Assembly (NCBI RefSeq): GCF_023656745.1
Contig: NZ_JAMOKO010000005.1
Span: 62,001-126,000, forward strand
DNA length: 64,000 nucleotides
Reading direction: 5' to 3'
DNA from: Collinsella sp. BG-O-102
GTDB lineage: Bacteria; Actinomycetota; Coriobacteriia; Coriobacteriales; Coriobacteriaceae
The notes under the pieces are model-generated. The model saw only the letters and a program-made list of their open reading frames with translations, was not told where the DNA came from and made no database searches. Position numbers and translations under genes: made by a program. Within the stretch, counting starts at the first letter, position 1. Every line of letters starts with the position of its first letter. Below are positions 23,659-32,004 of this stretch, piece by piece.

Positions 23659-24843
23659 GTGGCCTTCGAGCACTACATATATACCGGGACGACCCGCCTG
23701 CGCTGCGGCTATACCACGGGGAGCTGCGCCGCGCTCGCGGCGAAGGCGGCCTGCGAGATGCTCTTGTCACGAAAGCCCGTCGGCCGCGTGTCGATCGTCA
23801 CCCCCGGCGGGCTGCCCGTCGAGACGGACGTGGTCGATGCATACATCGGCGAGGGGTGCGCCCAGTGCGCCGTGCGAAAGGATGCAGGCGACGACGCCGA
23901 TGTGACCGACGGCGTGCTCGTGTACGCGCGCGTGGAACATGCGGGGTCGGGCACGGGTACTGCGGGCAGCAAGGACGTGCCCGCGCACGAATCGGAAGTT
24001 TCCGTCGATGGCGGCGTGGGCGTGGGGCGCGTGACGTTGCCCGGGCTCGAGCAGCCGGTGGGGGCGGCCGCCATCAACGCGACGCCGCGCGCGATGATTA
24101 CTTCGGCGGTGCGTGAGGTGTGCGCCGCGCACGGTTTTTCTGGAAACATTGCTGTGACGATTTCGGTACCCGAGGGTGTGGCCCTTGCCGAAAAGACCTT
24201 CAACCCGCACCTGGGGATAGAGGACGGCATCTCCATCCTGGGAACGACGGGCATCGTCGAGCCGCGCAGCCTCGCTGCCTTGCGTGACAGCATCGAGCTC
24301 GAGATTCGGCAGCATGCGGCTATGGGGCGGCGCGGAGTCGTGCTCACGCCCGGCAACTACGGCGGGCAGTTCATCTCGGGGCATTTCCACCTAAACGGTG
24401 CGCCGGTGGTCTTCATCTCCAACTTTGTGGGCGATGCGATTGATTGCTGCGTTCGCGAGGGATTCACCAATGTCCTTCTTGTGGGACACATCGGCAAGCT
24501 GGTGAAGGTCGCTGGCGGCATCATGGACACCCATTCGCGTACCGCCGACTGCCGCGCGGAGATTCTGGCCGCCCACGCGGCCTTGGCCGGCGCGGGCGCG
24601 AAGACCGTGCGCGAGATCATGTCGTCTGTCACGACCGCGGCGGCGCTCGAGGTAATCGAGGCCGCCGGCGTGGGGGACGCTGCGCGCGCTTCGCTCGCTG
24701 CGGCAATCGAGGACAGGTTGCGCCGTCGCGCGGCGGGCGCATGCGACATCGCCGCGGTCGTGTTCGACGCCGAGCGCCGCGAGCTTTTCCGCACGTCGGG
24801 CGCCGATGCAGTCATCGGGGAATTGGGGGCGACCTATGAGTAA
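23659..24843 (+). CDS. cbiD: Cobalt-precorrin-5B C1-methyltransferase
   Basis: 394 aa. Methylates C1 of the corrin ring in the anaerobic pathway. Landmarks: LRCGYTTGSCAALAAKAAC at the N-terminus, VSIVTPGGLPVETDV, the FNPHLGIEDGISILGTTGIVEP block, and NFVGDAIDCCVREGFTNVLLVGHIGKLVKVAGGIMDTHS split over two motifs. It starts with GTG at 23659, one base after the cbiF stop. Slightly longer than usual because of a Gly/Ser-rich insertion around residue 95-130. Its final codons overlap the cbiL remnant start. Confidence 0.93.
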   Translation: MAFEHYIYTGTTRLRCGYTTGSCAALAAKAACEMLLSRKPVGRVSIVTPGGLPVETDVVDAYIGEGCAQCAVRKDAGDDADVTDGVLVYARVEHAGSGTGTAGSKDVPAHESEVSVDGGVGVGRVTLPGLEQPVGAAAINATPRAMITSAVREVCAAHGFSGNIAVTISVPEGVALAEKTFNPHLGIEDGISILGTTGIVEPRSLAALRDSIELEIRQHAAMGRRGVVLTPGNYGGQFISGHFHLNGAPVVFISNFVGDAIDCCVREGFTNVLLVGHIGKLVKVAGGIMDTHSRTADCRAEILAAHAALAGAGAKTVREIMSSVTTAAALEVIEAAGVGDAARASLAAAIEDRLRRRAAGACDIAAVVFDAERRELFRTSGADAVIGELGATYE

Positions 24844-25069
24844 AGGCGTGCTGTACGGGGTAGGCCGCGCAATCGGCTGGCCGGGGACGAAGGTGGTCAT
24901 GAAGGCGCGCCGCTCGCTTGCGGACATGAAGCGCATCCTTCGCGAGGAGGGCGCCTTCGACGGTGCCGAGCTCGTAGAGGACTGTGGACTTCCGGGCGAG
25001 CGCGTGTACCGCTCGCTCGACGATGTGCCCGATCGGGGCAGCTACTTCTCGACGATGGTGGTGCGCTAG
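24836..25069 (+). pseudogene. cbiL: Internally deleted precorrin-2 C20-methyltransferase (cbiL remnant)
   Basis: 77 codons, starting ATG inside the cbiD end and stopping just before cbiG, so the reading frame is open. The first ten residues (MSKGVLYGVG) match the start of CbiL. The rest (WPGTKVVMKARRSLADMKRI … GLPGERVYRSLDDVPDRGSYFSTMVV) matches its C-terminal third. The roughly 150 residues between, which hold the SAM and substrate sites, are missing. It cannot methylate C20. CbiL is usually about 220-240 aa. No other copy of the family's C20 enzyme is in the window. Whether this is a true deletion or a local assembly fault cannot be judged here. Confidence 0.82.
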
Positions 25070-26203
25070 ATGAGGGTTTCCTGCATAGCGTTCACTGAGA
25101 GGGGGTATGCGTTGGCGGAGCGCACCGCACGCGCGCTTTCCGATTGCGCGCAGACAGGTGAAGATGACCCTGGCTGGGACGTTTCCGTTTCGCGCGGGTT
25201 CGGCGAGGGGAAGGCCGACCTGCGCGCATGGACGGCGCTCGCGTGGGAAGCGTCGGACGCGCTTCTGTTCGTGGGCGCGGCGGGCATCGCCGTGCGGGCG
25301 ATCGCGCCGCATGTCGTCTCGAAGGCAAGCGATTCCGCGGTTGTGGTGATCGACGAGGCGGGGCGCTTTGCCGTCCCGCTTTTGTCGGGGCATTTGGGCG
25401 GTGCGAACGAGCTTGCGCAAACTGTGGCTCGCGCGGCAGGGGCCATCCCCGTCATCACCACGGCGACCGACGTCCGCGGCGTGTGGGCGGTTGATACGTG
25501 GGCGCGCTGTGCGGGGCTCGCCGTTTCGAATCCCGAGGCCATCAAGCGAGTGTCGGCGCGGCTGCTTTCGGGTGGGCGCGTGGCGCTCTATTCCGACATG
25601 CCGATTTCGGGACAGCCGCCTGAGGGGGTTGACATTGCGTCCGACCGCGCTCGGGCCGATATCGTCGTGTCGCCGTTCGCTGGCGCGAATGCAGGTGCGT
25701 CCGTTCGCGCGGCGGAGACAACGGGCGAGGTCGTGCCCGCCGGTGAGACGGGGAAGCCGGCGGGCGTGCGGGCGCAGGCGCCTTCGCCCGAGCCGCTTCG
25801 CCTTGTCGTGCCCTGCATCGTTGCGGGCATAGGGTGCCGTCGCGGTGCGTGCGCCGAAGCGATCGGGGAGGCGTTTCTTCTCGCGTGCGGGCAGGCGGGC
25901 ATCTCGCCTTCGGCCGTGCGCGAGGCGGCGACGATCGACGTGAAGGCGCACGAGGAGGGTCTGCTCGCCTTCTGCCGCGCGCGCAATATCCCGCTTGCGA
26001 CGTATTCCGCAGAGGAGTTGTCGCAGGTCGAAGGCAGCGTTTCGCCATCTGATTTCGTGCGCGCGACGGTGGGGGTCGACAACGTGTGCGAGCGCGCGGC
26101 GCTCGCGGACGGGGGCAAACTTATCTTCCCGAAGCTCGCTCACGGCGGCGTGACCGTCGCGTTTTCCAAGGTAACTATCGAACTTTCGTTTAAGGAGCGG
26201 TGA
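25070..26203 (+). CDS. cbiG: Cobalt-precorrin-5A hydrolase
   Basis: 377 aa. Opens the delta-lactone and releases the C2 fragment as acetaldehyde in the anaerobic pathway. The N-terminal half shows VGAAGIAVRAIAPHVVSKASD and PLLSGHLGGANELAQTVA, with ITTATDVRGVWAVD, all CbiG hallmarks. The C-terminal domain has CIVAGIGCRRGACAEAIGEA and EEGLLAFCRARNIPLATYSAEEL. A Gly/Ala/Pro-rich linker (about 200-240) joins them. It starts at the first base after the cbiL remnant and overlaps cbiH by one base (TGATG). Confidence 0.93.
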   Translation: MRVSCIAFTERGYALAERTARALSDCAQTGEDDPGWDVSVSRGFGEGKADLRAWTALAWEASDALLFVGAAGIAVRAIAPHVVSKASDSAVVVIDEAGRFAVPLLSGHLGGANELAQTVARAAGAIPVITTATDVRGVWAVDTWARCAGLAVSNPEAIKRVSARLLSGGRVALYSDMPISGQPPEGVDIASDRARADIVVSPFAGANAGASVRAAETTGEVVPAGETGKPAGVRAQAPSPEPLRLVVPCIVAGIGCRRGACAEAIGEAFLLACGQAGISPSAVREAATIDVKAHEEGLLAFCRARNIPLATYSAEELSQVEGSVSPSDFVRATVGVDNVCERAALADGGKLIFPKLAHGGVTVAFSKVTIELSFKER

Positions 26204-26946
26204 TGGGAAAGCTCTTCGTGGTGGGGATCGGCCCGGGCGGCCCCGACGGCATGACGATTGCGGCTCGGCGCGCGCTCGAGGCGGCCGACATCGTTGTGGG
26301 GTACACGAAATACGTGGAGCTCGCGCTCGCCGCCGTGCCCGACGCGGCGCATCTCGCGACGCCGATGATGCACGAGGTCGAACGGTGCCGCCTGGCGCTT
26401 TCGCGCGCGCAGAGCGGAGAATCCGTGGCGCTCGTGTGCAGCGGTGATGCGGGCGTGTACGGCATGGCGAGCCCCGTGCTGGAGCTTGCGGAGGACTACC
26501 CCGATGTAGACGTGGAAGTTATCGCCGGGGCCACCGCGGCTCAGAGCGGGTCGGCGGTGCTCGGCGCCCCGCTTGCCCACGACTTCGCGGTCGTGTCGCT
26601 CTCCGACCTGCTCACGCCGTGGGAGGTCATCGAGCGCAGGCTCGCCGCCGTGGCGAGCGCCGACTTCTGCATCTGTTTGTACAACCCGCGCAGCAGAAAG
26701 CGCGCCGACAGGCTCTCGCGCGCGGCGAAGATTATGCTCGAATGGAAGGCCCCCGACACGCTCTGCGGCTGGGTACGCAACATCGGGCGCGAGGGGCAGC
26801 AGTCGGGCATGTGCAGGCTCTCCGAGCTGGGGGAGATCGACGCCGACATGTTCACCACCGTGTTCGTCGGCAACGCTGACACGAAGCTCGCAGGCGGCCG
26901 TATGGTCACGCCGCGCGGGTATCGGGAGATTCCATGCGAAAGGTAA
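26203..26946 (+). CDS. cbiH: Precorrin-3B / cobalt-factor III C17-methyltransferase
   Basis: 247 aa tetrapyrrole methylase that drives ring contraction with C17 methylation. It begins GKLFVVGIGPGGPDGMTIAA; VALVCSGDAGVYGMASPVLEL and VIAGATAAQSGSAVLGAPLAHDF carry the conserved product-binding blocks, and FCICLYNPRSRKRAD is specific for CbiH/CobJ. AAGGAGCGG upstream favours the ATG at 26203 over a GTG three bases earlier. It overlaps cbiE-T by 13 bases. Confidence 0.94.
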   Translation: MGKLFVVGIGPGGPDGMTIAARRALEAADIVVGYTKYVELALAAVPDAAHLATPMMHEVERCRLALSRAQSGESVALVCSGDAGVYGMASPVLELAEDYPDVDVEVIAGATAAQSGSAVLGAPLAHDFAVVSLSDLLTPWEVIERRLAAVASADFCICLYNPRSRKRADRLSRAAKIMLEWKAPDTLCGWVRNIGREGQQSGMCRLSELGEIDADMFTTVFVGNADTKLAGGRMVTPRGYREIPCER

Positions 26947-28181
26947 CGATCATCGGGGCGGGGCCCGGAAACCCCGACTTGCTCTCGCGCGCGGCGCTCG
27001 ACGCGATCGACATCGCTGACGTGGTCATCGGCGCTCATCGCGCGCTTGCCGGCATCGACGTGCCGCCCGACGTGGTGAGATGCGAGCTCGTGAAGACGGC
27101 GGACATCGTCGCCGCGCTCACCGATGCGGCGTCGTGGCGGCGCGCCGTGGTCGTGATGACGGGCGATGTGGGGCTGTTCAGCGGCGCGCGCCGCCTGGTG
27201 GAGGCGCTCTCCGGCGACGCGCAGGTGGACGTGCGCGTTGTTCCCGGCATAAGCTCAGCGTCGTATCTCGCCGCGCGCCTCGCGCGTCCATGGCAGGATT
27301 GGCGCTTCGCGAGCGCTCACGGCGCGGCGTGCGATATCGTGGCCGAGGCCGAGCGCGCAGGCGAGCTCTTCCTCGTCACGTCGGGCGGGGAAGACCCCTC
27401 GAGGCTTTCGGGCGAGCTTGTGCAGGCGGGCTTCGGGGACGCGCGTGTGACGGTGGCCGAGCGCCTGTCGTACCCCGACGAGCGCATCACCTGCGCGACA
27501 GCAAGTGAAATCGCAGGTCAGACGTTCGACGACTTGAACGTGATGCTTATCGAGTTCGCATCCCGCGCCGCGAGTTCCCGCTGGCCGTACGCTTCCTCGG
27601 GCATTCCCGACGAGCTCTTCATCCGCGGCGACGTTCCCATGACCAAACAGGAGGTGCGCGCAGTCGCGCTCGCGAAGCTGCGCCTTACCGCTACCGACAC
27701 CGTGTGGGACGTCGGGGCCGGCACGGGGAGCGTGTCGATCGAGGCGGCGCTCGTCGCGCGAGCGGGGTCGGTATGGGCGGTCGAGCGCAACGCGGCCGGC
27801 GTGCGGCTCATCCGAGAGAACGCGGATGCATTCGGGTGCGGCAACGTGCATGCGGTCCCCGGTGTCGCCCCCGAAGCGCTCGCGAAACTGCCCGTTCCCG
27901 ACGCTGTGTTCGTCGGCGGGAGCGCGGGCGAGCTTCCCTCCATCGTGGAGGCAGCGCTCGAGAAGAACTCGCAGGTTCGCCTGTGCGTGCCATGCGTCAC
28001 TGTTGAGACGCTCACCGAGGCGTGCGCGCTCCTCTCGGGTTCGCGCTTTAAGGGGTTCGAGGCGTGCCAGGTGTCGGCCGCCCGCGCCGAGGCTGTAGGC
28101 TCGCACCATCTTATGAAGGCGCAAAACCCCGTGTTCCTCGTCAGCGCGCGTGGTGCAGGTGGGGAAGGCGGCGCCCGGTGA
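26934..28181 (+). CDS. cbiET: CbiE–CbiT fusion, cobalt-precorrin-7 C5-/6B C15-methyltransferase
   Basis: 415 aa. The N-terminal CbiE domain (about 1-205) has VTIIGAGPGNPDLLSRAA and MTGDVGLFSGARRLVEAL, VPGISSASYLAARL. The C-terminal CbiT domain (about 225-395) starts GDVPMTKQEVRAVALAKLRL and has the SAM site VWDVGAGTGSVSIEAAL. Together they methylate C5 and C15 and remove the C12 acetate carboxyl. Fusion of the two (CobL-like) is common. Starts inside the cbiH end and overlaps cbiA by four bases (GTGA). Confidence 0.94.
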   Translation: MRKVTIIGAGPGNPDLLSRAALDAIDIADVVIGAHRALAGIDVPPDVVRCELVKTADIVAALTDAASWRRAVVVMTGDVGLFSGARRLVEALSGDAQVDVRVVPGISSASYLAARLARPWQDWRFASAHGAACDIVAEAERAGELFLVTSGGEDPSRLSGELVQAGFGDARVTVAERLSYPDERITCATASEIAGQTFDDLNVMLIEFASRAASSRWPYASSGIPDELFIRGDVPMTKQEVRAVALAKLRLTATDTVWDVGAGTGSVSIEAALVARAGSVWAVERNAAGVRLIRENADAFGCGNVHAVPGVAPEALAKLPVPDAVFVGGSAGELPSIVEAALEKNSQVRLCVPCVTVETLTEACALLSGSRFKGFEACQVSAARAEAVGSHHLMKAQNPVFLVSARGAGGEGGAR

Positions 28182-29560
28182 GCACGTCCATCCCGCGCTT
28201 TATGGTCGCTGCGCCCTCGAGCGGGAGCGGCAAGACGGTCGTAACGTGCGCGCTCCTGCGCGCGCTCGCGCGCCGCGGCCTTGCATGCGCGGCCTTCAAA
28301 TGCGGCCCCGACTACATTGACCCGCTCTTTCATCGCCGCGTCGTGGGTGCGCGCTCGGGTAACTTAGACGGCTTCTTCACCGACGCTCTGACGCTGCGCG
28401 CCCTGCTCGCACGCGGTGGCGCGGGCGCGGATGTCGCGGTGCTCGAGGGGGTCATGGGTTTCTACGACGGCATGGCGCCCGGCGTGGCCGACGCGAGCAG
28501 CTATCAGGTTGCGCGCGACACGGAAACGCCGGTCGTTTTAGTGGTGAACGGGCGCGGGGCGTCTTTATCGCTCGCCGCCGTAATCCGCGGCATCGCCGAG
28601 TTCCTGCCTTGTGCGAACGTGCGCGGCGTCGTGCTGAACAAGACGAGCGCCGCTGCCTGCGCCTACGCGGCCCCTGCGATTGAGAAGCACACGGGCGTCG
28701 CGGTTTTGGGGAATATCCCCGCCGACGAGGCGTTCTCGCTCGAAAGCCGGCATCTGGGGCTTGTGACCGCCGACGAAGTCAAGCAGCTCTCCGCGCGCAT
28801 CGACAAGATGGCCGAGCTGGTGGAAAAGAGCGTCGACGTCGACCGCTTGCTCGAAATAGCGGCGACGGCACCCGATATCCGCGAGGAACCTTACCTGTTG
28901 GAGCCGATCGCGGGAGCGCGGCCCATCGTCGCCGTCGCGCGTGACGAGGCGTTCTCGTTCTACTACGAGGAGAACCTGCGCGCGCTCGAGGACCTGGGTT
29001 GCGAGCTGGCCTTTTTCAGCCCCCTGTGTGATAGCGAGTTGCCCCGGGGGACAAGCGCCCTCTATCTGGGGGGCGGCTACCCGGAGCTCCATGCGCGGAA
29101 GCTCTCCGAGAATGCGCCGATGCGCGAGGCGGTGCGGCGCGCGGTGGAATCCGGCATGCCGACGGTCGCCGAATGCGGTGGGTTTTTGTACCTGCAGCGC
29201 GAAATCGCCGATAGCGAGGGGCGGCGCTGGCCTGTTGCGGGCGCCCTTGAGGGCGCAAACGAGAACGGGGGAAGGCTGTCCCATTTCGGGTACGTGGAGC
29301 TTACTTCCCAACGCGACGGGCTCTACGGGCCGCGCGGCACACGCATCCGCGCGCACGAGTTCCACTACTGGCAGTCCACCTGCCCGGGCGGCGACTTCTG
29401 GGCGCAGAAGCCCCGGCGCGACAAGGGCTGGCCGTGCATGACGACCACCCCGTCCCTGGTGGCGGGCTTCCCGCATGTGTACTATCCTGCTAACCCCGAC
29501 GTTGCGCGCGCGTTCGCGTCTGCCGCAGCGTCGTTCGCAGAGAGGAGACGGCATGGCTGA
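28178..29560 (+). CDS. cbiA: Cobyrinate a,c-diamide synthase
   Basis: 460 aa. ATP- and glutamine-dependent amidation of the a and c carboxylates of cobyrinate. N-terminal P-loop domain: MVAAPSSGSGKTVVTCALLRAL, FKCGPDYIDPLFH. C-terminal class I glutamine amidotransferase domain: LYLGGGYPELHARKL and VAECGGFLYLQ (the nucleophile Cys) with RAHEFHYW near the end. Start is a GTG at 28178 overlapping the cbiET stop; the frame extends further upstream only as a shadow. Overlaps cobT by eight bases. Confidence 0.94.
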   Translation: MSTSIPRFMVAAPSSGSGKTVVTCALLRALARRGLACAAFKCGPDYIDPLFHRRVVGARSGNLDGFFTDALTLRALLARGGAGADVAVLEGVMGFYDGMAPGVADASSYQVARDTETPVVLVVNGRGASLSLAAVIRGIAEFLPCANVRGVVLNKTSAAACAYAAPAIEKHTGVAVLGNIPADEAFSLESRHLGLVTADEVKQLSARIDKMAELVEKSVDVDRLLEIAATAPDIREEPYLLEPIAGARPIVAVARDEAFSFYYEENLRALEDLGCELAFFSPLCDSELPRGTSALYLGGGYPELHARKLSENAPMREAVRRAVESGMPTVAECGGFLYLQREIADSEGRRWPVAGALEGANENGGRLSHFGYVELTSQRDGLYGPRGTRIRAHEFHYWQSTCPGGDFWAQKPRRDKGWPCMTTTPSLVAGFPHVYYPANPDVARAFASAAASFAERRRHG

Positions 29561-30695
29561 AGCAACCGAAACCGCGCTTGCCTGTATCCGCGAGGAAGTC
29601 GAGCGCGCGTTCTCGTCGGCGCCGGGCGCCGTGCTCGAAGCCGCGCTCTCCCGGATCGCGCCCGCAGACGAGTGCGCCCGCGCCGCCGCGTACGCCGCGT
29701 GGGACTCCATCGCGCACCCCTTGGGGGGATTGGGCGACTTTGAAGACGCCGTCGCGTGTATCGCCGCAGCTCAGGGGAGCGCCGTGGTGGCCGAGTTCCC
29801 CCGTGCGCTCGCGGTATTCTTCTCCGACAACGGGGTCGTTGCCGAAGGCGTGTCGCAAAGCGGGCAAGACGTGACGCGAGCCGTCGCGCGCAACATGTGC
29901 GAGGGGGCCACGAGTGCCTGCCGCATGGCGGCGTTCGCGGATGCCGAGGTCGTGCCCGTCGACGTGGGTATGGCCCGGGGCATAGAAGACGCGCGCATGG
30001 TGCTCGCGAACGTGCGGCGGGGGAGCGGTAATATCGCGCACGGTTCCGCTATGTCTCGCGATGGGGCCGTGCGCGCGATCGAAGTCGGAATCGCCGTCGC
30101 GTGCGGGCTTGCCCGCGCCGGCGTGCGCCTTCTCGCCGCGGGCGAGATGGGCATCGGCAACACGACCACCTCGGCGGCGGTGGCCGCAGTGCTCCTCCGG
30201 GCGGACGCACGGAGCCTCGTCGGGCGCGGCGCGGGGCTCTCGGACGCCTCGTTCGCGCGCAAGCGCGACGTGGTCGAGCGCGCTATCGACGCGAACTCTC
30301 CCGATCCCGCCGACCCGATCGACGTGCTCTCGAAGGTGGGCGGCTTCGACATCGCGGCGATGTGCGGCTTCTACCTGGGGGCCGCGGCCTCGAAGGCGCC
30401 GGCGCTCCTCGACGGGGTCATATCCTGCACGGCGGCCCTGTGCGCGGCGCGCCTGTGCCCTAACGCCTTGGGCTACCTCGTGGGCACCCACGCATCAAGC
30501 GAACCCGCAAGCCAGGAGCTCCTTCGCGAGATCGGCATTAAGGCACCCCTCGACGCAGGCATGCACTTGGGCGAGGGCGCGGGCGCCATGGCGTATCTGC
30601 CCCTTCTGGATTCGGCGCTGCGCGTGTACCGGGATGGGAAGACGTTCACGGCGACTGGCATGGCTGCTTACGAGCATTTCGAGGCCGGGAAATGA
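29553..30695 (+). CDS. cobT: Nicotinate-nucleotide–dimethylbenzimidazole phosphoribosyltransferase
   Basis: 380 aa. Activates the lower-ligand base to its ribotide for the nucleotide loop. Landmarks: FFSDNGVVAEGVSQSGQDVT, SGNIAHGSAMS, LLAAGEMGIGNTTTSAAVAAVLL and, near the C-terminus, PLDAGMHLGEGAGAMAYLPLL, with the catalytic Glu in that last block. Start at the ATG at 29553 with AGAGGAGA upstream; a frame extends to 29475 without support. In an anaerobe the base could be DMB, adenine or a phenol; the specificity is not readable here. Overlaps cobU by four bases (ATGA). Confidence 0.94.
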   Translation: MAEATETALACIREEVERAFSSAPGAVLEAALSRIAPADECARAAAYAAWDSIAHPLGGLGDFEDAVACIAAAQGSAVVAEFPRALAVFFSDNGVVAEGVSQSGQDVTRAVARNMCEGATSACRMAAFADAEVVPVDVGMARGIEDARMVLANVRRGSGNIAHGSAMSRDGAVRAIEVGIAVACGLARAGVRLLAAGEMGIGNTTTSAAVAAVLLRADARSLVGRGAGLSDASFARKRDVVERAIDANSPDPADPIDVLSKVGGFDIAAMCGFYLGAAASKAPALLDGVISCTAALCAARLCPNALGYLVGTHASSEPASQELLREIGIKAPLDAGMHLGEGAGAMAYLPLLDSALRVYRDGKTFTATGMAAYEHFEAGK

Positions 30696-31240
30696 CGGTG
30701 ACGCTCGTCATCGGCGCCGCCGTGAGCGGCAAGAGCGCCTACGCCGAGTCCCTGTGCCTCGGGCACGATGGCCCTCGCGTGTACCTGGCAACGATGGAGC
30801 CCTTCGGGGAAGAGGGCGCCCGCCGCATCGCGCGCCATCGGGCGCTGCGCGAGGGCAAGGGGTTTTCCACCCTCGAGCGCACGCGTGACGTGGGCGCCGC
30901 AGTGTCCGGGCTTCCGCGCGGCTGCACGCTTCTTTTGGAGGACGTGGGCAACCTGGTTGCAAACGAGCTTTTCGCGGAAGGCGGCTTGTCCCCACGTGAC
31001 CCCGACGCTGCGGCGCGCGAGGTGCTCGGAGGCATCGAACGGCTCGCTCAGGCCGCTGCGTATACGGTGGTGGTCACCGTCGACGTGTTCGCCGATGGGA
31101 TGCGCTACGATGAGGGGACCGAGGCATGGAGGCGCGCGCTCGCGCGCGTGAACGCGGGCGTGGCGGCGCTGGCCGACCGCGCAGTCGAAGTGGTATGCGG
31201 GATTCCCGTGTGGATGAAAGGCGAAGGACCTACAAGGTGA
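30692..31240 (+). CDS. cobU: Adenosylcobinamide kinase / adenosylcobinamide-phosphate guanylyltransferase
   Basis: 182 aa. Phosphorylates adenosylcobinamide and transfers GMP to give AdoCbi-GDP. The P-loop is LVIGAAVSGKSAYAESL; conserved blocks VYLATMEPFGEEGARRIARHRALR, the LLEDVGNLVANELF motif and a C-terminal ALADRAVEVVCGIPVW follow. Overlaps cobT (ATGA) and cobS (GTGA). Confidence 0.93.
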   Translation: MTVTLVIGAAVSGKSAYAESLCLGHDGPRVYLATMEPFGEEGARRIARHRALREGKGFSTLERTRDVGAAVSGLPRGCTLLLEDVGNLVANELFAEGGLSPRDPDAAAREVLGGIERLAQAAAYTVVVTVDVFADGMRYDEGTEAWRRALARVNAGVAALADRAVEVVCGIPVWMKGEGPTR

Positions 31241-32004
31241 AGATAGCAGAGGCAATCGGCGCGGCGTTCGGAACGTTCTCGCGCATCCCCGTCCCGAAAT
31301 CGGCCTGGACCGATTTCGGATCAACCCATGCGCTTGCCGCGTTTCCCCTGGTGGGCCTTGCGGAAGGCTTCCTCATGACGGCGTGGGGGCACGTGGCGAA
31401 CCTGCTCGGCGTGCCCGCGACCATCGTCGCGGCTGTGCTCGTGGCGCTGCCTGTGGCGGTGACGGGAGGCATTCACCTAGACGGGCTCTGCGACACCTCC
31501 GATGCGCTTGCAAGTTGGACCCCGCGCGAGCGAAAGCTCGAGATCATGCACGACCCGCGGGCAGGCGCCTTCGGGGTCATCGGTGTTGTCATGTACCTTA
31601 TTCTGCAGTTTTCCCTGTTCACCGCGCTGCCGCTTACGGCGGGGGCGTTCCTCGCGCTTCTGTGCTCGCTCGTGTTCTCCCGCGCGCTTTCGGGGCTCGC
31701 CGTAGAATGCTGGCCTGCCGCGCGGGCGGACGGCATGGCCGCGGGACTCTCGCCTGCTAAGAAGCGCGTGGCGATCGTCGTGCCGCTTTGCGCTTTCGCT
31801 GCGGCTTCGGCTGCAGGGATGGTCGCGTGCGCTCGGGCCGTCGGCGCCCTTATGGCGGTGGCGGGGCTTTTGGCGCTCGCGTGGTACCGTCATGTTGCCC
31901 TGTCCCGCTTCGGCGGGGTGACGGGGGATTTGGCCGGATGGTTTCTGCAATGGGCCGAGCTCGCGATGCTTGCCATGCTGGTGGCGGGGGGTATGCTCCT
32001 ATGA
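31237..32004 (+). CDS. cobS: Adenosylcobinamide-GDP ribazoletransferase
   Basis: 255 aa membrane enzyme that joins AdoCbi-GDP to alpha-ribazole to make cobalamin. About six hydrophobic segments; the motifs FSRIPVPKS near the N-terminus, GGIHLDGLCDTSDALASW, ERKLEIMHDPRAGAFGVIGVV and SRFGGVTGDLAGWFLQW are the CobS signature. Starts with GTG at 31237 overlapping the cobU stop. A frame reaching 31126 is a shadow. Confidence 0.94.
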   Translation: MKIAEAIGAAFGTFSRIPVPKSAWTDFGSTHALAAFPLVGLAEGFLMTAWGHVANLLGVPATIVAAVLVALPVAVTGGIHLDGLCDTSDALASWTPRERKLEIMHDPRAGAFGVIGVVMYLILQFSLFTALPLTAGAFLALLCSLVFSRALSGLAVECWPAARADGMAAGLSPAKKRVAIVVPLCAFAAASAAGMVACARAVGALMAVAGLLALAWYRHVALSRFGGVTGDLAGWFLQWAELAMLAMLVAGGMLL

